5,905 bases of DNA. Source: Anaerolineae bacterium (GTDB lineage Bacteria; Chloroflexota; Anaerolineae; B4-G1; SLSP01). Below the pieces are notes generated by a model. It made no database searches and was not told the DNA's origin. It saw only the letters and a program-made list of their open reading frames with translations. How positions within the stretch are numbered: the first letter of the stretch is position 1; every line of letters begins with the position of its first letter. The DNA lies in NCBI GenBank assembly GCA_021159805.1, contig JAGHDT010000574.1, positions 1 through 5,905 on the forward strand, written 5' to 3'. Made by a program: the position numbers and the translations under genes. This document shows, in pieces, positions 1 to 5,421 of this stretch.

Positions 1-255
1 GACAAAGAGCGCGTAGAAGAGACCGAACGCCACGATGGTCATCGACATAGCTTGGTATCCGGCCATGGCGACGCTTTCACGCCGTGCAAGGCCCACCACC
101 AGAGCAGAGAGTTGCCAGGCCACCATGCCTACCAGGCTGCTCAGGAAGAGCCGCCGGACCCGCCCCCTGGCGTAGTGGGAGGACGAGGCGACGACGTAGA
201 AGAGTGCGCTGTAGCAGGCCAGGCCAAGGATTGCCAGAATAGTCGCTAGATTCAT
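1..255 (-). CDS. polytopic membrane protein, N-terminal fragment (possible 7TM sensor histidine kinase)
   Basis: Partial gene: the start codon is at 255-253 and the reading frame is open to the window edge, giving 85 residues beginning MNLATILAILGLACYSALFY. Three hydrophobic stretches are visible at about residues 2-24, 36-57 and 66-85. They are separated by a short basic loop (HYARGRVRRLF, 27-37) and by ARRES, the pattern of a multi-pass inner-membrane protein. A compact N-terminal multi-helix bundle with a conserved Trp in helix 2 (VAWQLSAL) resembles the 7TM sensor domains found ahead of bacterial histidine kinases or cyclases. The output domain lies outside the window, so this is only a suggestion. 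It is last in the methyltransferase-GH3 operon, 54 bases after the GH3 stop. An in-frame TGA at 270-268 excludes a longer start. The Shine-Dalgarno directly before ATG is poor; see the upstream mini-ORF. Confidence 0.65.
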   Translation of the reverse strand, partial: MNLATILAILGLACYSALFYVVASSSHYARGRVRRLFLSSLVGMVAWQLSALVVGLARRESVAMAGYQAMSMTIVAFGLFYALFV

Positions 256-256
256 C

Positions 257-300
257 TCACCATGCTCTCATAGTCACGTCCACAGAAACCACCCTCCTCT
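257..300 (-). promoter_or_regulatory. strong Shine-Dalgarno followed by an 8-codon mini-ORF ahead of the membrane gene
   Basis: On the minus strand an AGAGGAGGG ribosome site (300-292) lies 8 nt before a GTG at 283. That GTG opens the short frame VDVTMRAW, which ends with TGA at 259-257. One base later comes the ATG of the membrane gene. The membrane gene has no good ribosome site at the usual distance, so it could be translated by termination-reinitiation from this mini-ORF. The sequence arrangement is visible; function is inferred, and a chance arrangement is possible. Confidence 0.3.
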
Positions 301-309
301 GGCCCAATG

Positions 310-1902
310 TCAAGCCAGCAGCAGCTTCAGCTGTTCCTCAGAAGGATTCATGTGAGGAGGTTTCAGATGAGCCAGATCGGCTCCCCGCTCCTGCTGCACG
401 GCAGTGTAGTGCTTGAAGGTTCCCGGAGGCAGCGCGTCAACCCGCAACGGACGCATCCCAAGCAGTTCTTCGGTCTCTGCGTAGGAGCGGTCCAACTCGC
501 ATAGACTCTCATGAATCCGGCGTCGGGCGCCCGCCGGATCGCCATCGCCATCTGAAAATTCGATGTGCAACTGCAGCAATGGAGCGTTCTCGCTATGCAT
601 TTTGAGCGCGATCCAATCGGCATAGGAAATACCCGCTGCTTCGATCGCTCGCCAGATGGTGCGCTCCGTCAGACGGCACAGTGATCCCAGATCTATGATG
701 TCCTTGCTCTTGGAGTAGAAGACAAACTGCGGCAGCCCAATGCCGGTCTCGACATCCTGGAGAGCTGTGACTTCAAGGAGATCGCCTGTCCTGTACCTCG
801 TGTAGGCACCACCATAGAAGTTGGTGATCACGGCCTCGTATATCCCGCCGGCTTCGACCTCATCAAGCAACAGAGTCTGAGGCTGATAAGTAGGATCTGC
901 CTCGTTCCTCTCACGCTCATCGGTGGGTATGAACTCCAAGAAATCCACATCTGGTAACAGGGTCATGGCTCCGCCGTTCCAGTTCTGTAGGGCGAAAACG
1001 CCGGCTTCGGTACAACCGTAAGCCTCAATGGGCTCTTTGCCCCACATCTCCTTCACCTTGTCTTTGAACACCTGAGTGTCGGTGCCGCCAGTCGCGATCC
1101 CTTTGACGGTCCACAGATCCTTGGGCAGAAGCACACGCCTGCCGTCGAGTCGCGACCGCACCCACCCCCTCAGCAATCTGGCAATGACCTTCGGATGGAG
1201 CATAGCGGACGATACCTTGCCGCTCCCCGCTCCCGAAGAGAATCGCTCGCCGATCCGCACCAGAATCACCGCAATGGCATTGAAGGCCTCCATGCCATCT
1301 CTGAGCGCCATCTGGAGCCCCAGCTCGATCCGCTCCCCGAAGCCCATCTCCTCGGCCTGTTCCAGCGGCGGAAGCATCGTGAAGGGGAACTCCTCCAGAA
1401 CCGCACGCGCCACACCACCCGACATGTACGGGAAGGGCGCCATGGTATAGAGCATCCGGTCCCCTGGCTCGAACGGGAAATCGCCACGACCGGAGCACGA
1501 GGCAAAGATAAAGAGCGCCGTCACCACTTCGCCCAGTTTCTGGGCCATCTGTGGTGTATAGGGCACCCACTTGTGCGCGTACTCTCCCGATCGCCCCGAC
1601 GTGTGGAGCCACCACCGCGGCGCAACCGGCAGTATGCCTTCCTCCTGATTGTCGAAATATGGGGCGTAGTCCGCGTATGTTGTCAGAGGCACAGAGTCGC
1701 GAAACTCCTCCACGCTCAGGGGCGCACGCCCGTCAAAGAGCTCCATCCCTATGCGCGAATCGCCCAGGAGCTCCAGCTGCTCCTGCAGCAGTCTGGTCTG
1801 GATGCGCATGAACTGGTCCAGATCAAGATCGATGAAGCCGCAGTATTTCTTCCAGATTTCCTCGTACTGGCCTTGATTGTACAGATCGATTGCCGTCGCC
1901 AT
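310..1902 (-). CDS. GH3-family acyl-adenylate-forming amido synthetase
   Basis: A 530-residue member of the GH3 (auxin-responsive promoter) branch of adenylate-forming enzymes. The family activates a carboxylic acid with ATP and conjugates it, usually to an amino acid; plant members act on jasmonate, indole-acetate or benzoates. Visible motifs are a P-loop-like TSGRSGEYAHK (residues 101-111), an aromatic/acidic ATP motif YGCTEAG (295-301), and YRTGDLL (370-376), the ANL-type motif that holds ribose. The N-terminus carries the typical PLTTYADYAPYF segment (72-83), and the C-terminal lid ends with FKHY (496-499) and LKPPHM (513-518). Length is normal for bacterial GH3. The frame is open to a GTG at 1932, but ATG 1902 is preferred because GAGAGGAG lies 7 nt upstream. 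It follows the methyltransferase by 48 bases. Substrates cannot be predicted from sequence alone; cytoplasmic, no signal peptide. Confidence 0.9.
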   Translation of the reverse strand: MATAIDLYNQGQYEEIWKKYCGFIDLDLDQFMRIQTRLLQEQLELLGDSRIGMELFDGRAPLSVEEFRDSVPLTTYADYAPYFDNQEEGILPVAPRWWLHTSGRSGEYAHKWVPYTPQMAQKLGEVVTALFIFASCSGRGDFPFEPGDRMLYTMAPFPYMSGGVARAVLEEFPFTMLPPLEQAEEMGFGERIELGLQMALRDGMEAFNAIAVILVRIGERFSSGAGSGKVSSAMLHPKVIARLLRGWVRSRLDGRRVLLPKDLWTVKGIATGGTDTQVFKDKVKEMWGKEPIEAYGCTEAGVFALQNWNGGAMTLLPDVDFLEFIPTDERERNEADPTYQPQTLLLDEVEAGGIYEAVITNFYGGAYTRYRTGDLLEVTALQDVETGIGLPQFVFYSKSKDIIDLGSLCRLTERTIWRAIEAAGISYADWIALKMHSENAPLLQLHIEFSDGDGDPAGARRRIHESLCELDRSYAETEELLGMRPLRVDALPPGTFKHYTAVQQERGADLAHLKPPHMNPSEEQLKLLLA

Positions 1903-1909
1903 GTTTGGT

Positions 1910-1917
1910 CTCCTCTC
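1910..1917 (-). promoter_or_regulatory. Shine-Dalgarno that fixes the GH3 start
   Basis: GAGAGGAG on the minus strand, 7 nt before ATG 1902. It lies inside the extension that would be translated from the upstream GTG at 1932, which has no comparable site, so it decides the start in favour of MATAIDLYNQ. Confidence 0.7.
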
Positions 1918-1950
1918 GTTGATGAGTTTCACACGTATCGGTACAACGCG

Positions 1951-2676
1951 TCACTGCGCTGGACTCGCCAGACGCGCCTTCACAAATAAAGCATTGGGGC
2001 CCCATCTGAAGCGCGATGGAATCTCCGTGATCTCGATGTCAACAAACCCAGAAGCCGAAAGTATGGCACGCCATTCCTCGCCCGTATGCAGGTTGTAGAA
2101 AGCATCGGACTCCGCCTGCGCCCTCGGGCCCCCATGGGTGAACCGGTAGAAAGCCCGAATGCCCGCCACCACGATCTTCTCGCCCCACCACGAACGCCAG
2201 AATAATGGAACACCCACGACCCCCAGGTTGAGGCGCCCATCCTCTGTGAGCACTCTACCGATCTCGGACAGGGTTCGAGCGACATTGAGATGATGCATAG
2301 CAAGTCCACAGACCACCATATCGAAAACCCCATCGGCCAATGAAACGCTCATCGCTGAGCCACACACAAGATCAATGTGAGCAGTACTCGGTGCTCGCCG
2401 GACGTTCCGCATACCTTGCCGCAACATGGCTGGGGTGATATCCAGCCCCACCACCTGGACGCTGTCCCTCACCTCAGCACCGATGCTCAACGGGATGACA
2501 GCCGTACCCGTAGCGATATCGAGTATTCTGCTGCCTTCTTCGACTTCCGCAACTTGAACGAGCCGGTTGACGAAATCTCGGTAGGGAAGCCCCCACATGA
2601 ACCTGAGTTCCCGATCCATGGTCTTTTCGTAGCGCGGCGCAAGCTCGGTAAAAGCCTTGACGATATTGTCGGCCAT
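1951..2676 (-). CDS. class I SAM-dependent methyltransferase (UbiE/MenG-like fold)
   Basis: A 241-residue Rossmann-fold methyltransferase. Motif I is RILDIATGTA (residues 50-59), where the usual E/DxGxGxG has become DxATGTA, a variant seen in UbiE/COQ5-like enzymes. The acidic ribose-binding residue is D79 in VVGLDITPAML. Motif II is FDMVVCGLAMHHL (118-130), and motif III is around RVLTEDGRLNLG (141-152). The N-terminus (VKAFTELAPRYEKTMDRELRFMWG) also recalls UbiE-type enzymes. The C-terminal part (about 155-235) is a variable substrate cap with an aromatic cluster (LFWRSWWGEK). Methyl acceptor unknown. ATG 2676 follows GAGGAAG with good spacing. It is the first gene of the operon, with GH3 48 bases downstream, so it may methylate the GH3 substrate or product; that is inference. 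A role in quinone synthesis is possible but no quinone genes are nearby. Confidence 0.9.
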   Translation of the reverse strand: MADNIVKAFTELAPRYEKTMDRELRFMWGLPYRDFVNRLVQVAEVEEGSRILDIATGTAVIPLSIGAEVRDSVQVVGLDITPAMLRQGMRNVRRAPSTAHIDLVCGSAMSVSLADGVFDMVVCGLAMHHLNVARTLSEIGRVLTEDGRLNLGVVGVPLFWRSWWGEKIVVAGIRAFYRFTHGGPRAQAESDAFYNLHTGEEWRAILSASGFVDIEITEIPSRFRWGPNALFVKARLASPAQ

Positions 2677-2719
2677 GTCACTTCCTCTCTGCTGTCTCTG
2701 TTTCCTACGGAAATCTGGC

Positions 2720-2752
2720 GAGCCCTCACGCCAAGAACCAGCGTGAGGGCTC
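2720..2752. repeat. perfect 12-bp inverted repeat (hairpin) in the methyltransferase leader
   Basis: Left arm GAGCCCTCACGC (2720-2731), 9-nt loop (2732-2740), right arm GCGTGAGGGCTC (2741-2752), no mismatches. It lies 44 bases before the methyltransferase start, in its presumed untranslated leader. Neither strand has a T-run after the stem, so it is not a canonical intrinsic terminator. It could be a leader structure, a protein-binding operator or a genome-wide repeat. Confidence 0.85.
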
Positions 2753-2794
2753 CCTATTCAGTCGGCAATGAGATGAGGGGCATCCTGACGATCA

Positions 2795-2839
2795 GCATTT
2801 CTGAGAGGCCATCAGAGTCCAATGGCCTCTCAGAAATGC
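2795..2839. repeat. perfect 18-bp inverted repeat (long hairpin) in the methyltransferase leader
   Basis: Left arm GCATTTCTGAGAGGCCAT (2795-2812), 9-nt loop (2813-2821), right arm ATGGCCTCTCAGAAATGC (2822-2839), all 18 pairs perfect. No T-run follows on either strand. The neighbouring operons are divergent, so no known gene needs a terminator here. It begins about 4 bases downstream of the predicted start of transcription of the minus operon. A perfect stem this long is unlikely by chance. Confidence 0.9.
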
Positions 2840-2849
2840 AACTCAGGCA

Positions 2850-2879
2850 AGTATAGAACGATACACTGTAAATGCACAA
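2850..2879 (-). promoter_or_regulatory. predicted sigma70-type promoter of the methyltransferase-GH3 operon
   Basis: Minus strand: -35 TTGTGC (2879-2874), 18-nt spacer, -10 TATACT (2855-2850; one mismatch from TATAAT). Transcription would start near 2843, giving a leader of about 165 nt that contains both hairpins. The -35 box matches consensus only in TTG, so this is a moderate prediction. Confidence 0.45.
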
Positions 2880-2902
2880 AGGGTATAGGCTTTGAGTGTA
2901 TC

Positions 2903-2989
2903 CTAGAATGGGGGCAAGTCACTGCGGCAGAAGCTGCCGTGGCAGAAGCTGCCGTGGCAGGAACTGTATCTGGACCAAGGGTCTGCGCA
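2903..2989. repeat. diverged direct repeat, copy A
   Basis: Shares ordered blocks with copy B: CTAGAATGGGGG, then CAAGTCA, then GGAACTG, CTGGACCA and TCTGCG. Over 2956-2988, 26 of 33 bases match 3221-3253. The 38 bases at 2922-2959, which include the tandem 15-mers, are absent from copy B, so they look like an insertion or expansion within the unit. Confidence 0.55.
2926..2955. repeat. 15-bp tandem duplication with internal dyad symmetry
   Basis: GGCAGAAGCTGCCGT occurs twice in exact tandem (2926-2940, 2941-2955), followed by a degenerate third unit (2956-2970) that shares 9 of 15 bases. Each unit contains GGCAG-AAG-CTGCC, which can form a small hairpin. Confidence 0.8.
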
Positions 2990-3197
2990 AAATGGGTTTG
3001 TTTCGTAAATTGGGGGGTCTTTCAAGCCTGGTCATTGGGCCTCCGCGGTGGTGACGTGAATATGGAGCGGCGGTGGTTGCCTGTCGGCGACTCGTTTGGG
3101 CCCGGTCGTGCGGAGAGCCTCCTGGGTGAATAGACCCTTTGTTCTATTCTACAACAGGCGAGAGGAGGATTCAAGGCTGGAGGTGGACCAAATTGCG

Positions 3198-3254
3198 CTA
3201 GAGAGGGGGTAGGTCATCAAGTCAGGAACTGCAGCTGGACCAGGAATCTGCGGG
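3198..3254. repeat. diverged direct repeat, copy B
   Basis: CTAGAGAGGGGG, CAAGTCA, GGAACTGCAGCTGGACCA and TCTGCG occur in the same order and orientation as copy A. Relative to A it has 8 extra bases (3210-3217) and lacks the tandem block. A weaker third relative may lie just before it (about 3160-3197; GAGAGGAGG, TCAAG, GTGGACCA, TTGCG). Confidence 0.55.
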
Positions 3255-3431
3255 TCGTTCCTTCTGAAGCGTGCGGCTAGACGACCGGCTGGGCAGTTTA
3301 GCCCGAAGCACGGTGACAGTGCCCGCCACCGACAGGATCGGAACTACTGTGCGGCTCCAGGTCGCGCAGACTCCCATCTGTTCCTTGCCCGCAAAGTGAC
3401 TTCTGCTGAGACGGAAACCTGTTCAGCTGCT

Positions 3432-3469
3432 TGTTTACAAATAGAGGATGGAATGCTATAATGTAAACA
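3432..3469 (+). promoter_or_regulatory. promoter with overlapping inverted-repeat operator for the XRE-ImmA/PIN operon
   Basis: -35 TTTACA (3434-3439), 17-nt spacer, -10 TATAAT (3457-3462): one mismatch from full consensus, with a start expected near 3469 and a leader of about 32 nt. Perfect 8-bp inverted half-sites TGTTTACA (3432-3439) and TGTAAACA (3462-3469) lie 30 bp apart, one covering the -35 and the other the end of the -10. A dimeric repressor bound here would block RNA polymerase. The encoded XRE protein is the obvious candidate for autorepression (inference). Confidence 0.85.
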
Positions 3470-3500
3470 GCACACAGCACCGTAACCAGGGAGGGCAACT

Positions 3501-4568
3501 ATGGCTATCGGTGAGAGACTGAGGATGGCGCGGAAGATGGCCAGAATGAGTCAACAGGATCTGGGGGAAGCCGCCGGCGTATCCCGAATGGCCATCTCGA
3601 AGTACGAGCGTGACGAGATGGATCCCAGCTCCGGCGTGCTAATCGCACTGGCGCGGGCACTCGGCGTCAAGGTGGCATACCTCCTCCGCCCTGTCGCTGT
3701 CAAAGTGTCGGAGCCTGCGTTCCGCAAGCGAACGGCCCTGGGCAGGAAGAGACAAGCCTCCATCGTGGAACGCGTGCGGGACTGGCTCGACCGCTACCTG
3801 ACCGTGGAGGATCTGCTCAGAGAGCAAACCCTGTTTACCTGGCCGGTTATCGACCGAAGCATCTTGGAGGTGGCAGACGCTGAGCAAGTGGCAGTGTCCC
3901 TACGAGAAGCTTGGGACTTGGGCTCAGATTCCATCGATAACCTTACGGAGATCCTGGAACATCAAGGAATCAAAGTGGGATTCGTGGAAGGGGACGACGC
4001 TTTCGATGCGCTGACGCTGTGGGCGGATGACGACACGCCGGTTATTGTCGTCAAACAGGATATCCCCGGCGACAGACAACGCCTCAACATAGCCCACGAG
4101 CTAGGTCACATCCTACTGGAGATACCCCCTAAGTGGGACCATAGACAAGAGGAATCAGCGGCCTATCGGTTTGCCGGTGCGTTGTTGATGCCGGCCAGCG
4201 TCGTCATCCGAGAACTCGGTCAACATCGGGAGCGACTGGATCCCTACGAGCTGCATCTACTGAGACACGCCTACGGCCTGAGCATGCAAGCCATCATCCG
4301 GCGCGCCAAGGATCTGGGCGTCATCTCGGAGAGCGTATACGTGCGCGTGTGCCGTGAGTTCAGCCGACTGGGGTGGCGCAGAGAAGAGCCAGGTGACCAG
4401 ATCGATCCAGAGCGATCGGAGAGAATGAAACGTCTCATCTTGCGCGCGCTGGCAGAGGAAATCATCACGCGGTCGAGGGCTTCGGAGCTATTGGGTCAGT
4501 CCCTTTCAGACTTCTGGGAGGCGGAGCGCCAACACCACAGTGGATTCCCCGAACCTGTACATCGTTGA
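3501..4568 (+). CDS. XRE-type repressor fused to ImmA/IrrE metalloprotease, with antitoxin-like C-terminal tail
   Basis: A 355-residue cytoplasmic regulator. Residues 4-62 form a Cro/CI-type helix-turn-helix (SQQDLGEAAGVSRMAISKYE, 17-36). Residues about 145-270 are a COG2856/ImmA-IrrE domain: NIAHELGHILLE gives the gluzincin-like HExxH (H199, E200, H203), and E218 in EESAAYRFAGALLMP is the expected third zinc ligand, so the protease appears intact. Residues 309-341 (ALAEEIITRSRASELLGQSL) resemble the short helical UPF0175-like antitoxin module. ATG 3501 follows GGGAGGG at good spacing. The PIN gene overlaps its end by 29 bases, indicating translational coupling. Related XRE-ImmA proteins control mobile elements, stress responses and predicted toxin-antitoxin loci. 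The likely role is autorepressor and antitoxin for the PIN protein, relieved by proteolysis; the mechanism is inferred and the tail assignment is by eye. Confidence 0.9.
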   Translation: MAIGERLRMARKMARMSQQDLGEAAGVSRMAISKYERDEMDPSSGVLIALARALGVKVAYLLRPVAVKVSEPAFRKRTALGRKRQASIVERVRDWLDRYLTVEDLLREQTLFTWPVIDRSILEVADAEQVAVSLREAWDLGSDSIDNLTEILEHQGIKVGFVEGDDAFDALTLWADDDTPVIVVKQDIPGDRQRLNIAHELGHILLEIPPKWDHRQEESAAYRFAGALLMPASVVIRELGQHRERLDPYELHLLRHAYGLSMQAIIRRAKDLGVISESVYVRVCREFSRLGWRREEPGDQIDPERSERMKRLILRALAEEIITRSRASELLGQSLSDFWEAERQHHSGFPEPVHR

Positions 4569-5037
4569 CGCCAACATTCTGATCGACCTGGACAACGGCA
4601 CACTGATTGAGGCACTCTTTGCGATGCCCTACAGCCTTGCCACGCCTGACTTCGTCGTTGCTGAGTTCAACACAGATCAACCAGACCACCTGATCGCTTC
4701 ACAGCTCGAAGTGGTGGGGTGCGATAGCGAGGAGATCGGTGAGATCCTCACCATCGGGTCACACTACAGCGGCCTGTCGTTCGTAGACAGTGCCGCCCTT
4801 TTCTTGGCGAACACAAGAGGAGCCACGCTCCTGACCGGCGACAGGGCCTTGCGGAACGCCGCCACGGCAGAGGGTGTCGCAGTTCACGGCGTTCTCTGGG
4901 TGTTGGACGAAATGCTATACAAGACCGTGATCGATACGCAACGCGCCTGCGCGGCATTGGACGCGGTATTGGTTGGGGGTGCGCGACTGCCTCAAGCGGC
5001 TTGCCAGGCACGGCGCAACTCCTGGGGATGTCCTTGA
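4540..5037 (+). CDS. PIN-domain ribonuclease, probable toxin partner of the XRE-ImmA protein
   Basis: A 165-residue PIN-fold protein. The four acidic residues expected at the metal site are visible: D10 in IVDANILIDL, E42 in PDFVVAEF, D83 in LSFVDSAALFLA, and D101 in LLTGDRALRNAA. PIN toxins of the VapC type cleave RNA, often tRNA or rRNA; the target here is unknown. The start is a GTG at 4540, 29 bases inside the upstream gene. A purine-rich GGGAGGCGGAG lies about 13 bases before it, which is long, so translation probably depends on coupling. The C-terminus (GGARLPQAACQARRNSWG) reads as a normal family ending rather than a frameshift. It has no small antitoxin gene of its own, so the 355-residue regulator is the likely neutraliser. 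A housekeeping PIN nuclease is less likely in this setting. Confidence 0.85.
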   Translation: MDSPNLYIVDANILIDLDNGTLIEALFAMPYSLATPDFVVAEFNTDQPDHLIASQLEVVGCDSEEIGEILTIGSHYSGLSFVDSAALFLANTRGATLLTGDRALRNAATAEGVAVHGVLWVLDEMLYKTVIDTQRACAALDAVLVGGARLPQAACQARRNSWGCP

Positions 5038-5059
5038 TCACGTTCAAGATAGCACGTGA
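5038..5059. repeat. short 6-bp inverted repeat after the first PIN gene
   Basis: TCACGT (5038-5043) and ACGTGA (5054-5059) are separated by 10 nt, directly after the PIN stop codon and just upstream of the next promoter. There is no T-run and the stem is short. It may be part of the vapBC operator region or a weak 3' hairpin; chance is possible. Confidence 0.35.
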
Positions 5060-5062
5060 GAC

Positions 5063-5094
5063 ATGATGTATGCTATACTAGGAATATACATCAT
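5063..5094 (+). promoter_or_regulatory. extended -10 promoter inside an inverted-repeat operator for vapBC
   Basis: Half-sites ATGATGTAT (5063-5071) and ATACATCAT (5086-5094) are perfect 9-bp complements around 14 bases. Between them lies TGCTATACT (5071-5079), an extended -10 with one mismatch from TATAAT; no good -35 is seen. Ribbon-helix-helix antitoxins normally bind such palindromes and repress their own operon, so VapB-VapC binding here is expected (inference). Confidence 0.75.
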
Positions 5095-5124
5095 TCCAGG
5101 CACGTAGGAAGGGAGGCGGCTGAG

Positions 5125-5421
5125 ATGGCGACGATGATTCGAAAACAAGTCTATCTTGAGCCTCGGCAGAATTCACAGATCAAGCAGCTCGCGCAGAAAC
5201 GTGGAACCACCGAGGCTGCAATCATGCGCGAGGCGGTTGACCTGCTGCTGGCCGAAGCAGAACGTCTCAGCAAGGCGCAGGGCGCCTGGGAGATGGCTCA
5301 GGCCTTGATGGAAGCTCGCGCCGCATTTGCCGTACCCAGCAGCCAGGTCGAGGAACGAACCTGGATCCGCGACGAGCTGCATCAAGAGCAGATCGAGTAC
5401 GATGAGCAGAATCCTGATTGA
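5125..5421 (+). CDS. vapB: ribbon-helix-helix antitoxin, VapB-type
   Basis: A 98-residue protein. Residues 4-12 (MIRKQVYLE) form the DNA-contacting beta strand, 13-26 (PRQNSQIKQLAQKR) helix 1 and 28-44 (TTEAAIMREAVDLLLAE) helix 2, a clear MetJ/Arc ribbon-helix-helix dimer. The charged C-terminal part (about 76-98, EERTWIRDELHQEQ) is the region that usually wraps and blocks the toxin. ATG 5125 is chosen because GGGAGG lies 8 nt upstream. A longer frame from GTG 5056 would translate through the operator and promoter and adds nothing family-like. The stop overlaps the toxin start by 20 bases. Role: neutralise VapC and repress the operon at the palindrome upstream. The symbol is by type; the exact antitoxin subfamily was not determined. 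Confidence 0.88.
   Translation: MATMIRKQVYLEPRQNSQIKQLAQKRGTTEAAIMREAVDLLLAEAERLSKAQGAWEMAQALMEARAAFAVPSSQVEERTWIRDELHQEQIEYDEQNPD

Larger units (their letters stand above)
2880..3430. other. gene-free divergent intergenic region
   Basis: About 550 bases between the promoters of the two divergent operons. I see no credible gene: the open frames here have no ribosome sites, atypical protein composition, and run across hairpins or promoters. It contains a tandem 15-mer, a diverged direct repeat family (2903-2989, 3198-3254), and otherwise featureless sequence. No tRNA, rRNA or recognisable riboswitch was seen. Decayed or mobile-derived DNA is possible. Confidence 0.6.

Noticed and set aside
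52..249. 65-codon plus-strand open frame at the left edge
   Set aside because: It is antisense to the membrane protein, whose hydrophobic segments give a much better coding case.
1903..1932. GTG start giving a 540-residue GH3 protein
   Set aside because: The ten extra residues are encoded over the GAGAGGAG ribosome site that serves the ATG at 1902.
1195..1989. 264-codon plus-strand open frame
   Set aside because: It is antisense to the well-supported GH3 gene, with an Arg/His-rich composition typical of a shadow frame.
2720..2839. Intrinsic terminators or a T-box leader
   Set aside because: No T-run follows either stem on either strand, the adjacent operons diverge, and no T-box sequence or tRNA-related downstream gene is present.
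2822..3133. 103-codon plus-strand open frame
   Set aside because: It starts inside the right arm of the 18-bp hairpin without a ribosome site, runs through the tandem repeats (hence its Ala/Glu repeats), and resembles no family.
3298..3498. 66-codon minus-strand open frame
   Set aside because: It lies across the XRE-ImmA promoter and operator, has no ribosome site and no recognisable domain.
5056..5124. GTG start giving a 121-residue antitoxin
   Set aside because: It would translate through the operator and extended -10; ATG 5125 has a proper GGGAGG site and begins the ribbon-helix-helix domain.
5327..5401. Longer VapC from ATG 5327
   Set aside because: The extra 25 residues lie inside vapB in another frame and precede the canonical PIN start RILIDTNIL.
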